Assembly (NCBI GenBank): GCA_019203745.1
Contig: CP078104.1
Coordinates: 124,001-188,000, forward strand
Source of the DNA: Chryseobacterium sp. E1
GTDB lineage: Bacteria; Bacteroidota; Bacteroidia; Flavobacteriales; Weeksellaceae
Length of the DNA stretch: 64,000 nt
Reading direction: 5' to 3'
Numbering within the stretch: the first letter of the stretch is position 1; each line of letters begins with the position of its first letter. The translations under genes and the position numbers were made by a program. Below the pieces are notes generated by a model. That model was not told where the DNA came from and did not search any database. It saw only the letters and a list, made by a program, of their open reading frames with translations. Of the stretch, positions 55,045 through 64,000 are shown one piece after another.

Positions 55045-55967
55045 ATGCATTTACAGATCAGACAAGCCAATATCGGTTACCATTCAATTTTAATTTCCAA
55101 TGCTCATGCAGATCTTAAATTGGGTGATGTATGTTTATTAATCGGGAATAATGGAGTGGGAAAAACAACGCTGATCAAATCTATTCTCCATCAGATTCAT
55201 TTGTTGGAAGGCGAAATATTAATCAATGGAAAGAATGTAAAGCATCTTTCTGTAAAGGAAATTGCGGAAAGTATTGCCATTGTTTTTTCAAAATCGCTGG
55301 TACCGCAGCATTATACGGTTGAAGATCTTATTTCTTTGGGAAAATACATCTACTATCCTTTTTATTTTGAGCTTAAAAAAGAAGACCGTGAAGAGGTAAA
55401 CCATATCATTGATGAACTGGATCTGGGACAATACAGACATACGCTGCTGAAAAATCTTTCGGACGGGAATCTTCAGAAAGCTTTTATCGGAAGGGCAATT
55501 ACCCAGAACTCTCCTATTATTATTCTGGATGAGCCTACTACGCACCTCGATGAAAAAAACAAGGTGATTATTCTTAAAACCCTTAGAAAGCTTGCCAAAG
55601 AACAAAAAAACTGATTCTGTTTTCTTCCCATGACTGGCGTTTGGCAAAAGAATTTGCAGATAAAATATGGTATGTAAAAGATTCAAAGCTGTATTCCGGA
55701 ATTGTTGAGGATATTTTACTTCAGCATGAAGAACTTACGAATGCTTCATTGTTTCAGATCAATGAAAGCTTTATTCCCCCTCATATCTCTGCCCCGCAGT
55801 TTCATAAGGAAATGCTGTATTCTTTGCTTCAAAAAAACTTCTCAAAAGATCTTTCTTCCCTTAATTTTGAATTTCAAAACGATTTTTGGGTAATCACCAA
55901 GGATTCTTCAATACATAAATGTGAATCTTTTGAAGAAATCATCAATTTCATTGTAAACATTTATTAA
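55045..55967 (+). CDS. FecE/BtuD-like ABC transporter ATP-binding protein
   Basis: About 307 residues with one break near 55613. Walker A LLIGNNGVGKTTLI (about 32-45), a Q-loop region, the signature LSDGNLQKAFIGRA (here LSDGN instead of LSGGQ), Walker B PIIILDEPTTHLDE (about 152-165) and the H-loop SSHDWRLAKEFADK. A C-terminal extension of ~80 residues (SFIPPHISAPQFHKEML...ESFEEIINFIVNIY) is unusual for FecE proteins and not recognised. It drives the permease at 53859-54824. Confidence 0.88.
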
Positions 55968-55993
55968 TCTGCACTTTTCTTTGATTATTTCAT

Positions 55994-56013
55994 ATACTAT
56001 GCATGCATAGTAT
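55994..56013. promoter_or_regulatory. Palindromic operator 1 upstream of the MarR gene
   Basis: ATACTATGCATGCATAGTAT is a perfect 20-base palindrome. A second copy of its core TATGCATGCATA lies 83 bases away, about eight helical turns, on the same face of DNA. Confidence 0.65.
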
Positions 56014-56076
56014 TATGCAAGTCATACAATTTAATCTATTTATTTTCAGTCCGTTAACAAAATTTAACGTTAATAA

Positions 56077-56108
56077 ATACTATGCATGCATAATATTTAC
56101 TAAATTTG
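56077..56108 (+). promoter_or_regulatory. Palindromic operator 2 and -7 element of the MarR / beta-oxidation operon
   Basis: The core TATGCATGCATA recurs at 56081-56092 within a nearly perfect palindrome, and eight bases on lies TAAATTTG (56101-56108), a TAnnTTTG -7 element. A repressor here would block RNA polymerase. TTAACGTTAA (56064-56073) is another small palindrome between the two operators. Confidence 0.65.
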
Positions 56109-56129
56109 GGTAAAACCATTAGCGCAAAA

Positions 56130-56585
56130 ATGATGGATCATAACAAGGAAAAAATAGAAAACGTAGACTTAATTTTAAAACAGACCTGGTTGGCTGTTTC
56201 GAAAATGTACACAGAACTGGCTCAGGAACATGACTCTACAGCAGTACAGGCCCTCACTCTTCTTAAAATTGATCCCAAAGAAGGTACCCGAAGTACGAAT
56301 CTGGGTCCCAAAATGGCTATAGAGCCCACTTCTTTGACGAGAATCATTAAACTTCTGGAAGACAATGGCTATATCTATAAGGAAAAGACGACCACTGATA
56401 AAAGAGAGGTCATCATTAAGCTTACAGATAAAGGATTGAACTCAAGAAACATGTCCAAAGAAGTCGTGGTCAACTTTAATAAGAAGGTTATGGAGAAAAT
56501 AGCTCCGGAAAAGATGGAAACGTTCAAAGAAGTAATGGCAGAGGTCATGAAAATTGCCAACGAATTATTAAACAACAGGAAATAA
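56130..56585 (+). CDS. MarR-family regulator of the beta-oxidation cluster
   Basis: About 151 residues from the ATG at 56130 (MMDHNKEKIENVDLI); the frame is open to a TTG at 56106, but that start overlaps the -7 element. Winged-helix motif: MAIEPTSLTRIIKLLEDNGYIYKEKTTTDKREVIIKLTDKG (about residues 68-108). It precedes fadB by 57 bases, and two palindromes sit in its promoter, so it is probably an autoregulated repressor of fatty-acid oxidation that responds to an acyl-CoA. That ligand is inferred. Confidence 0.88.
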   Translation: MMDHNKEKIENVDLILKQTWLAVSKMYTELAQEHDSTAVQALTLLKIDPKEGTRSTNLGPKMAIEPTSLTRIIKLLEDNGYIYKEKTTTDKREVIIKLTDKGLNSRNMSKEVVVNFNKKVMEKIAPEKMETFKEVMAEVMKIANELLNNRK

Positions 56586-56642
56586 ATGATAATGAAACCG
56601 TAAAGGTTCCATATGATCTCATTAAATAATAAAAATTTACAT

Positions 56643-59031
56643 ATGAAAAGAAGAATCAAACATGTAACGGTTCTTGGTTCAGGAATTATGGGTAGCGGTA
56701 TTGCAGCTCACTTCGCTAACATCGGCGTTGAAGTGTCACTTTTAGACATTGTTCCTTTTGAACTGACTGAGGCTGAACAGAAAAAAGGTTTGACCAAAGA
56801 TGATAAGGCAGTAAGAAACAGAATTGCTACCGAAAACTTTGAAAAACTAAAAAAGCAAGTCCTGCACTTCTTTATTCTCCGAAATTTGCAGACAGAATCA
56901 AAGTTGGAAATTTTGATGATGATTTACAGAAAATAAAAAATACGGACTGGATTATTGAAGTAGTTGTAGAAAGGCTTGATATTAAAAAGTCAGTATACGA
57001 AAAGATTGAGCAGTTCAGAAAGCCGGGAACATTAATTTCTTCTAATACATCCGGAATTCCAATTCATTTACTGACAGAAGGGAGAAGCGAAGATTTCAAA
57101 AAATATTTTGCCGGTACCCACTTCTTCAATCCGGTAAGATATCTTCCTCTTCTTGAAATTATACCTACCAACGATACAGATCCTGAGATCATAGATTTCT
57201 ATATGAACTATGGTGCTAAGTTCTTAGGTAAAACAACCGTTTTAGCAAAAGATACTCCGGCATTTATTGCCAACAGAATCGGAGTATTCTCTATGATGGA
57301 CCTTTTACACAATGTACAGAAGTTAGGCTTAACTGTTTCTGATGTTGATAAATTGACAGGACCAGTCATCGGACGTCCGAAATCTGCTACGTTCAGAACA
57401 GCTGATGTTGTAGGTCTTGACACTTTGGTAATGGTAGCCAACGGAGTTCGCCAGAGCGGTGCCGAGGCCAATGATTTTAATGATGTATTTGCTCTTCCTG
57501 ATTATATCCAGAAAATGATGGATAATAAGTGGTTAGGTTCAAAAACAGAGCAAGGCTTCTATAAAAAGTAAAAAATGCAGAAGGGAAATCTGAAATCCAC
57601 GGATTGAATCTTGATACATTAGAATACGAACTTCAGGGAAAATCTTCGTTCCCTACCCTGGAATTAACAAAAGCAATCGACAAGCCAATCGACAGGTTTA
57701 AAGTACTGATCGGTGGGAAAGATAAGGCCGGTGAGCTCTACAGAAAGTCTTTAGGGGCATTATTCGCTTATGTTTCGCATAAAGTTCCTGAAATTTCTGA
57801 CGAAGTTTATAAAATTGACGATGCCATGAGAGCCGGTTTCGGATGGGAAAACGGACCGTTTGAAATCTGGGATGCAGTAGGTGTTCAGAAAGGTATTGAA
57901 CTGGCTAAAGATGCCGGATATGAAGTTTCAGACTGGGTGAAAAACGTAGAAACTTTCTATAAAGTGAATGATGAAGGACAAAGCATTTACGTTGATAAAA
58001 ACTCAGGAGAATATAACAAAATCCCAGGACAGGATGCTTTCATTATCCTGGATAACATCAGAAAAAATAAAACGCTTTGGAGCAATTCAGGTGCTGCGAT
58101 TGAAGATCTGGGTGACGGTATCATCAATTTCGAGATCCGTTCAAAAATGAACTCTTGGAGGCGAAGTTCTTGACGGATTAAACAGAGCTATCGATCTTGC
58201 TGAAAAAGATATGATGGACTGGTAGTAGGAAATCAAGGTGCCAACTTCTCTGTAGGAGCCAACCTTGCCATGATCCTTATGATGGCTATTGAACAGGATT
58301 GGGATGATTTGAATATGGCTATCGCCTACTTCCAGAAATCAATGATGAGGGTACGCTACTCTTCTATTCCTGTAGTAGTTGCTCCTCACGGAATGACTTT
58401 AGGAGGTGGTTGCGAAATGACTATGCACGCAGACAGAGTGGTTGCAGCAGCAGAAACCTATATCGGTCTTGTAGAAACAGGTGTTGGGGTAATTCCTGGC
58501 GGTGGAGGAACGAAAGAGCTTACTCTGAGAACTTCCAGAGAATTCCACAATGATGACGTTAAAAACAACAGACTTCGTGATGCCTTCATGAATATCGCAA
58601 TGGGTAAAGTAGCCACTTCAGCCTATGAAGCGTATGATATGGGAATCCTTGAAAAAGGAAAAGATATTGTTTCCGTAAGCAAAAACAGACAGATTGCAGA
58701 AGCTAAAAAAGTAGCCAAACTACTGGCAGAACAAGGATATACCCAACCTATTGAGCAGAAAGTAAAGGTTCTTGGTAAAGATGCATTAGGAATGTTCTAT
58801 GTAGGAACAGACCAGATGTTAACAGGAAACTACATTTCCGCACACGATAAAAAGATTGCAGATAAGCTAGCCAACGTAATGGTAGGTGGAAATTTATCTG
58901 AACCGACTGTAGTTACCGAACAATACTTATTGAACCTTGAAAGAGAAACATTCCTTCAGCTTTGTGGTGAAAGAAAAACCCTTGAGAGAATTCAGTATAT
59001 GTTACAAAACGGAAAGCCTTTGAGAAACTAA
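56643..59031 (+). CDS. 3-hydroxyacyl-CoA dehydrogenase / enoyl-CoA hydratase (FadB/FadN-like)
   Basis: About 796 residues. N-terminal NAD-binding domain VTVLGSGIMGSGIAAHFANIG and SNTSGIPIHLLTEG, FAGTHFFNPVRYLPLLEII, then dehydrogenase C-terminal parts (GRPKSATFRTADVVGLDTL), and finally an enoyl-CoA hydratase-like part with GANFSVGANLAMI and APHGMTLGGGCEMTMHADRV. The dehydrogenase-first order is that of B. subtilis FadN rather than E. coli FadB. It performs hydration and NAD-dependent oxidation of acyl-CoA. Breaks lie near 56860, 56930, 57570, 58165 and 58225. Between it and fadA is a RAYT element. Confidence 0.92.
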
Positions 59032-59650
59032 CGGGGAGCTCCGTAGGAGCGAACTGTTAATAGCATGAATAATTTAAAAGTTGGAGAGCCTCGTAGAGGC
59101 GGCCTGTTAATTTATGGCAAATACCTACACTCAGATTTATATTCAAATTGTTTTCGCTGTAAAAGGAAGACAAAACCTGATTTCAAAAGAAAACAGAGAA
59201 GAATTACATCGGTTTATTACAGGTATTGTTTCCAATAGAAATCAAAAATTATTCGCAGTATTTGCAATGCCTGACCACGTTCATGTTCTTGTAAGTATGA
59301 ATCCGGCACTTTCGGTTTCAGATTTAGTAAGAGATATTAAAGCGGGTTCTTCAAAATTCATCAATGAAAAAGGATGGATCAATGGAAAATTCAATTGGCA
59401 GGAAGGATACGGAGCTTTTTCTTATTCTAAAAGCAGCGTTGATTCTGTTATTAAATATATTTTAAATCAGGAAGAACATCATAAAAAGAAAAGTTTCAGA
59501 GAAGAATACTTGGATTTTATGTCAAAATTTGAGATTGAATATGATCCGAAATATTTATTTGAATGGATTGATGACTAACAGGTCGCTCCTACGGAGCTCC
59601 ACAAAAAGCATAAACAAATATCTATGAACAGTTTACCTCTACGAGGCAAA
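59032..59650. mobile_element. RAYT transposase gene flanked by REP hairpins
   Basis: Two REP hairpins precede the transposase gene: GCTCC-GTA-GGAGC (59038-59050) and GCCTC-GTA-GAGGC (59088-59100). Two follow in inverted orientation: GCTCC-TAC-GGAGC (59585-59597) and CCTC-TAC-GAGG (59636-59646). Each REP on its own strand is followed by a conserved CTGTT tag. The outer set is thus inverted around the gene, as in a 'REPtron'. It begins one base after the fadB stop and ends before fadA. Confidence 0.8.
59114..59578 (+). CDS. REP-associated tyrosine transposase (RAYT, IS200-like Y1)
   Basis: An intact 154-residue protein. Y1 transposase domain: TYTQIYIQIVFAVKGRQNLI, the metal-binding HUH motif in MPDHVHVLVSMNP, KFINEKGWINGKFNWQEGYGAFSYSKSSVDSVIKYI with the catalytic tyrosine in this helix (likely the second of GYGAFSYS or the later one), and a C-terminal LFEWIDD. 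It nicks and moves single-stranded DNA and REP hairpins. The gene is whole, while its long neighbours show frame breaks, which may be due to its small size. Confidence 0.88.
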   Translation: MANTYTQIYIQIVFAVKGRQNLISKENREELHRFITGIVSNRNQKLFAVFAMPDHVHVLVSMNPALSVSDLVRDIKAGSSKFINEKGWINGKFNWQEGYGAFSYSKSSVDSVIKYILNQEEHHKKKSFREEYLDFMSKFEIEYDPKYLFEWIDD

Positions 59651-59682
59651 AAATTCTTAAAACAATTTAATTAAACAAAAAA

Positions 59683-60861
59683 ATGAAAACAGCATACATC
59701 GTAAAAGGATTCAGATCAGCAGTAGGAAAAGCACCAAAAGGTTCTCTACGCTTTACACGTCCTGACGTAATGGCGGCTACCGTTATTGAAAAATTAATGG
59801 CTGAGCTTCCGCAACTGGATAAAAACAGAATTGATGACCTTATTGTAGGAAATGCAATGCCTGAGGCGGAGCAAGGATTAAACGTAGCTCGTCTGATCTC
59901 CTTAATGGGGTTAAATACAGATAAAGTTCCGGGAGTCACTGTAAACAGATATTGTGCATCAGGAAGTGAGGCTATTGCTATTGCTTCTGCAAAAATTCAG
60001 GCAGGAATGGCAGATTGTATCATTGCCGGTGGTACTGAATCTATGTCATACATCCCGATGGGTGGTTATAAGCCGGTTCCTGAAACGGATATCGCAAAAA
60101 CCAACCCTGACTATTATTGGGGAATGGGTTATACTGCTGAAGAAGTAGCAAAACAATACAATATTTCAAGAGAGGAACAAGATCAGTTTGCTTTTGAATC
60201 TCATATGAAAGCTTTAAAGGCTAATCAGGAAGGAAAATTTACCAATCAGATTGTTCCGATTCCTGTAGAATATAATTTCCTGGATGAAAACCAGAAAATG
60301 CAGACTAAAAAGTTTGATTTCTCTGTTGATGAAGGGCCAAGAGCTGATACTTCACTGGCAGGGTTAGCCAAACTAAGACCGGTATTCGCCAACGGAGGAA
60401 GCGTAACTGCCGGAAATTCTTCTCAAATGAGTGATGGAGCGGCTTTCGTAATGGTAATGAGCGAAGAAATGGTAAAAGAATTAGGTCTTGAGCCTGAAGC
60501 AAGACTAGTAGCTTATGCAGCTGCCGGACTTGAGCCAAGAATTATGGGAATGGGACCTATATATGCTATTCCAAAAGCGTTGAAACAAGCTGGTCTTGAA
60601 TTAAAAGATATCGATTTGATCGAACTTAATGAAGCTTTTGCTTCTCAATCAGTGGCCATCAAGAAAGAATTAGGACTAAACCCGGATATCTTAAACGTAA
60701 ACGGAGGGGCCATTGCTCTTGGTCACCCGCTTGGATGTACCGGAACAAAACTAACCGTTCAGCTTCTGGATGAAATGAGAAGACGTGGAAACAAATACGG
60801 AATGGTTTCTATGTGTGTAGGAACCGGACAGGGAGCTGCGAGTATTTTTGAACTTCTTTAA
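59683..60861 (+). CDS. fadA: Acetyl-CoA C-acyltransferase (3-ketoacyl-CoA thiolase)
   Basis: An intact 392-residue thiolase. Starts MKTAYIVKGFRSAVGKAPKG; acyl-Cys in TVNRYCASGSEAIAIAS (about residue 90), the ESMSYIPMGG motif, catalytic His in GGAIALGHPLGCTGTK (about 346), and base Cys in MVSMCVGTGQGAA (about 378). It cleaves 3-ketoacyl-CoA with CoA to acetyl-CoA and a shortened acyl-CoA, the last step of beta-oxidation. It is the partner of the FadB-like protein. A terminator follows it. Confidence 0.96.
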   Translation: MKTAYIVKGFRSAVGKAPKGSLRFTRPDVMAATVIEKLMAELPQLDKNRIDDLIVGNAMPEAEQGLNVARLISLMGLNTDKVPGVTVNRYCASGSEAIAIASAKIQAGMADCIIAGGTESMSYIPMGGYKPVPETDIAKTNPDYYWGMGYTAEEVAKQYNISREEQDQFAFESHMKALKANQEGKFTNQIVPIPVEYNFLDENQKMQTKKFDFSVDEGPRADTSLAGLAKLRPVFANGGSVTAGNSSQMSDGAAFVMVMSEEMVKELGLEPEARLVAYAAAGLEPRIMGMGPIYAIPKALKQAGLELKDIDLIELNEAFASQSVAIKKELGLNPDILNVNGGAIALGHPLGCTGTKLTVQLLDEMRRRGNKYGMVSMCVGTGQGAASIFELL

Positions 60862-60865
60862 AATA

Positions 60866-60900
60866 AATTGGGAAGACTGAATTTTCTTTCTTCCCAAATT
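60866..60900 (+). terminator. Terminator after fadA
   Basis: AATTGGGAAGA and TCTTCCCAAATT pair around a 12-base loop, followed by TTAATTTTTTT. It separates fadA from the next gene. Confidence 0.75.
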
Positions 60901-60911
60901 TTAATTTTTTT

Positions 60912-63190
60912 ATGACAAACAAAGTATCTTTTTTTTCTCTTTTTGTGGTCATTCTGGTGAATTCTCAGCAGAAAAAAATGACATATTTTGACAAATCATG
61001 GAAAGAAACAACAAAAGATAACACAGCTTTTTACAGACCTGCTCCTGTTGTATTAAATGATTCCATAGAATTTATCCGGGATTACTTTATCAATGGAAAA
61101 CTACAGTATCAGGGATATTCTTTGAAAAAAGAAAATTATAAAAAAGTATTGGTTCAGAATACTGGTATAACGAAAAAGGGTTTGACAACGGTTCAAAATA
61201 TTCTCAAAATAGTTTTAAAAATGTCAAAGATTTAGAACTTAAATTTTACTATCCAAACGGAAAACTCTGGAAAATTCAGAAACCGGATGGAAGAAAGGCA
61301 TGGGAAGAAATTTATTTTGAAAATGGAAATCTGAAAAGTAAGGATTCTGTAGATTACCACTCGGATTCAAGAACTTCGGAACTGAAAAGGTATATTGGAA
61401 TAATAATAATACCCTCGCCTATGAGAAATTTTACAATACTGAAAAGCAGTTGGTTAAAATAAAAAATTATAAGCAGGATGGAAGTCTGATCAGTGAAATA
61501 AATGCTGATAATATTATTGATGGCTATGTAATTAATCATGAATATTTTAAGTATGACATCCTTAATGGCTTTGCCGTTGCTTCTGAAAAGCTTTCATTGA
61601 ATGATAAAATATCTGTAAATCAAGTAATTGATTTTCCCGGAGCTCATTTTATAGTATATGGTAAATATTCAGATATTCTTCAGAAAAAAGAAGATGAATA
61701 TACTTTTTATACCCTATAAAAGCTGGATTTCAGATGATCAGCGAAAAAAACAGGGCGTATACGGAACTGGAAAATGATGATAGAATTTTTAAACTCAAAG
61801 ATATACAGGACTATTTAGATGAAAAAAGTTTTCTTTTAGATGTTAGTAAAATTAAAAAACAAACTATTGAGAATTTTAAAAATGAGATCACTAAAAAGTC
61901 TTCAGCTATTATGACAAGGACGAAGAATTATTATATCAATACTTTTTCCTACCCCTGAAATAATGAGCAAACAAGTATATAAGTTTGAAGATAATGAGGC
62001 CAATGGATTTGGATATCATGAGACCGGTAAGGATGACCATGAAAAAAATGGAGACTCTATTATTCGGAATCCTACCCGGCTTTCATATTTAATTTTCAAA
62101 CCGATAGACCCATTATATCTTTTAAAGATTCATCAGAAAATTTCTTTATACCTCTTGAGGATGGATATTTATTAAATAATATCAATATAAAGGCAGCAGA
62201 TAAATCAGACAGTAAGGTTGATCATCATCTCGATGTTCAGAAGCATTATACCATTGTAGAAGAACATGGCAAAAAGAAATTGTATTCAGTATTTGGAAAT
62301 CCGATCATTCCAGACAGTTATGATGAAATTTTAATGAATGATTATTTTATTATAACTAAAAAGGTTGCGATTATTCCATTTACGATTCGTTTCTTAATAA
62401 ATTGAATATCAACAATATAAAAAGTGTTTATCTAAAAGGTGACCATATTAATGTTTTATATGAGGGAAAAGTAAGAAGTCTCAATTCATCATTGGAAGAT
62501 ACTTTACCTAAAAAATATTTTTATATGACATGCAGCCAGGATCCGAATACCTATTATAAATTTTCCCCGGCTTATGATAAGAATTCAAAACGAAATGTAA
62601 TTGTAAGAATAAGAAACAGATGGGATTCTTCTGAAACAGAATCATATGCTTTAAAAAATCTGCCTCAAAAAGCAAAACTAAATTATATATATAATGATAT
62701 AAAAGCAGGCAGAAAGGATATTCTAAATTATTTTAAATACGATCCTTATGATATCGAAGATTTTTTCATAACAGCAGAATACCAGGGTAAAAAGGACTTT
62801 TCTCTTTTGATAAGGAAAAAGAAATTTCGTAAGAGACTCAAGAATAGCAATTAAAGATAAAGAATTTGAAAAAAATATTCTGAGATCACCCAGCAGGCAC
62901 GTTTCAGCAAATATGATAACGAGGATGAGGATGATCGTAAATTCAGGTATTATGATTTCAATTATGAACTTGATGCTATTACCCTATTACCAATGCAATA
63001 TGATGATATCATTTTCAGAGATGAACTGATCATTTTTTACAAAGACAAAAAATACGGAGTTTATAAACTCAGCAAAGAACCAAAATACAAGAAAACAGGA
63101 ATCCGAAAAGATAACTTTTTGGAAATAACAAACGAAAAAAATCAGCAAGGCTGGCTTGATCTTGCAACAAACACTGAATATTATAATTAA
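60912..63190 (+). CDS. Large WG-repeat/MORN-like exported protein, function unknown
   Basis: About 760 residues if all frames are joined (breaks near 61170, 61240, 61400, 61720, 61955, 62085, 62380, 62850, 62960). N-terminus MTNKVSFFSLFVVILVNSQQ is a signal peptide. The first part repeats 'DYFINGKLQYQGY', 'FYYPNGKLWKIQK', 'IYFENGNLKSKD' units like MORN/YwqK-type repeats. The later part carries KLYSVFGNPIIPDSYDEIL, a WG-repeat pattern (KYGvid..Gk.iip..yDeI), and a similar unit near the end. Neither activity nor partner is known. It lies between fadA and an acyl-CoA dehydrogenase on the same strand. Confidence 0.65.
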
Positions 63191-63206
63191 AAAATAAAAA
63201 ATAAAT

Positions 63207-64000
63207 ATGGCTACACTAAAAGGAGGTGAATTTCTAATCAAACAAATTCCTGCAAACGAAATTTTCAGCATTGAAGAATTAAATGAGGAGCAAAAAATGC
63301 TTCGTGATTCTGCAAAAGAATTTATAGACAGAGAGGTTGTGCCTCAAAGAGAACGTTTCGAAAAGAAAGATTATGCATTTACTGAAGAAACAATGCGTAA
63401 ACTTGGAGATATGGGTATGCTGGGAATTGCAGTTCCTGAAGAGTACGGAGGTCTTGGAATGGGTTTTGTGACCACAATGCTAGCTTGTGACTACCTATCC
63501 GGAACTACAGGTTCATTAGCAACAGCTTATGGAGCACACACCGGAATCGGTACCTTGCCTATCGTTCTTTACGGAACCGAAGAGCAGAAGAAAAAATACC
63601 TTCCGGACTTGGCAACAGGAACAAAATTCGGGGCTTACTGTTTAACTGAGCCTGATGCCGGTTCTGATGCAAATTCCGGAAAAACAAGAGCTAAGCTTTC
63701 CGAAGACGGAAAACATTACATCATCAACGGACAGAAAATGTGGATTTCCAACGCAGGTTTTGCAGATACATTCACTTTATTCGCTAAAATTGATGACGAT
63801 AAAAATATCACAGGTTTCGTGATTAACCGTTCTGAACTTGAAAATCCTGAAAGCTTAACTTTCGGTGAAGAAGAACATAAATTGGGAATCCGTGCATCTT
63901 CTACCCGTCAGGTTTTCTTCAATGATATGAAAGTTCCTGTAGAGAACCTTTTAGGAGAAAGAAACAATGGTTTCAAAATCGCTCTGAATGCATTGAACGT
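63207..64000 (+). CDS. Acyl-CoA dehydrogenase (partial, runs off right edge)
   Basis: 264 codons are visible, unbroken. Start MATLKGGEFLIKQIPANEIF, with acyl-CoA dehydrogenase segments EEQKMLRDSAKEFIDREVVP, MGMLGIAVPEEYGGLGMGF, the FAD-binding GAYCLTEPDAGSDANSGKT, KMWISNAGFADTFTLFAKI and FGEEEHKLGIRASSTRQVFF. Its length and the 'FAYCLTEPxAGSD' motif fit the long-chain or bacterial FadE-like group that includes an extra C-terminal part seen only past this window. It oxidises acyl-CoA to enoyl-CoA, the first step in this cluster. Confidence 0.93.
   Translation, partial: MATLKGGEFLIKQIPANEIFSIEELNEEQKMLRDSAKEFIDREVVPQRERFEKKDYAFTEETMRKLGDMGMLGIAVPEEYGGLGMGFVTTMLACDYLSGTTGSLATAYGAHTGIGTLPIVLYGTEEQKKKYLPDLATGTKFGAYCLTEPDAGSDANSGKTRAKLSEDGKHYIINGQKMWISNAGFADTFTLFAKIDDDKNITGFVINRSELENPESLTFGEEEHKLGIRASSTRQVFFNDMKVPVENLLGERNNGFKIALNALN

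Noticed and set aside
53859..55967. Iron-specific importer
   Set aside because: FecCD/BtuCD-type importers carry several ligands and no substrate-binding protein is adjacent; specificity is left open.
56106..56129. Upstream TTG as start of the MarR gene
   Set aside because: It overlaps the -7 promoter element TAAATTTG; the ATG at 56130 is a better start.

Overview
The window looks like chromosomal DNA of a low-GC flavobacterium, most probably Chryseobacterium or a close relative (Bacteroidota, Weeksellaceae). Support comes from a type IX secretion sorting domain and a PorQ-like protein, a TamL-type outer-membrane assembly lipoprotein, a fused ResB/CcsA cytochrome c biogenesis protein, Bacteroidota -7 promoter elements of the form TAnnTTTG, and many proteins with the general style of this group. 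No tRNA, rRNA or CRISPR was seen.

Raw-sequence quality matters for reading it. Many essential genes (ftsK, pyrH, fused ccsBA, the RND pump, fadB) are split by single-base frame breaks, mostly in homopolymer runs, while short genes such as frr, cmk and fadA are whole. I read these breaks as assembly indels, and coordinates below join the pieces into one gene.

Layout: 1-12,316 (minus strand) is an accessory polymorphic-toxin locus: a TPR protein, a lamin-tail/T9SS-sorted protein, a very large secreted SpvB/RHS protein with a zinc-metallopeptidase-like tip, a lipoprotein that is probably its immunity factor, and then two displaced 'orphan' tips, each repeating the RHS hinge and each followed by its own exported immunity candidate. 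12,886-22,455 holds two acetyltransferases, a MarR regulator, a BtrH-like protein and a four-gene RND efflux operon with its regulator. 22,518-25,503 is a lysine catabolic pair (lysine 6-transaminase plus semialdehyde dehydrogenase). 25,638-27,852 has small genes, an SPFH protein and a 129-bp tandem repeat. 27,853-34,089 carries ccsBA, an M50/TPR membrane protease, a Crp/Fnr regulator and an isochorismatase-fold hydrolase.

34,453-53,244 is mostly core: ftsK, lolA, an LptF/G permease, a ketoacyl synthase III, frr, a lipase, pyrH, porQ, cmk, a YtxH/holin-like trio, a SpoU methyltransferase, tamL, a SanA/YdcF protein and a PaaE-like reductase. 53,278-55,967 is a thioredoxin lipoprotein and a FecCD-type ABC importer. 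56,130-64,000 is a fatty-acid beta-oxidation cluster (MarR regulator with twin palindromic operators, fadB-like, fadA, acyl-CoA dehydrogenase) interrupted by a RAYT/REP mobile element and a WG-repeat protein.

The most interesting part is the RHS tip array at the left end: three different tips, all with an HExxH zinc motif, all joined to the same hinge, and all paired with proteins bearing export signals, which suggests toxins that act in the cell envelope.
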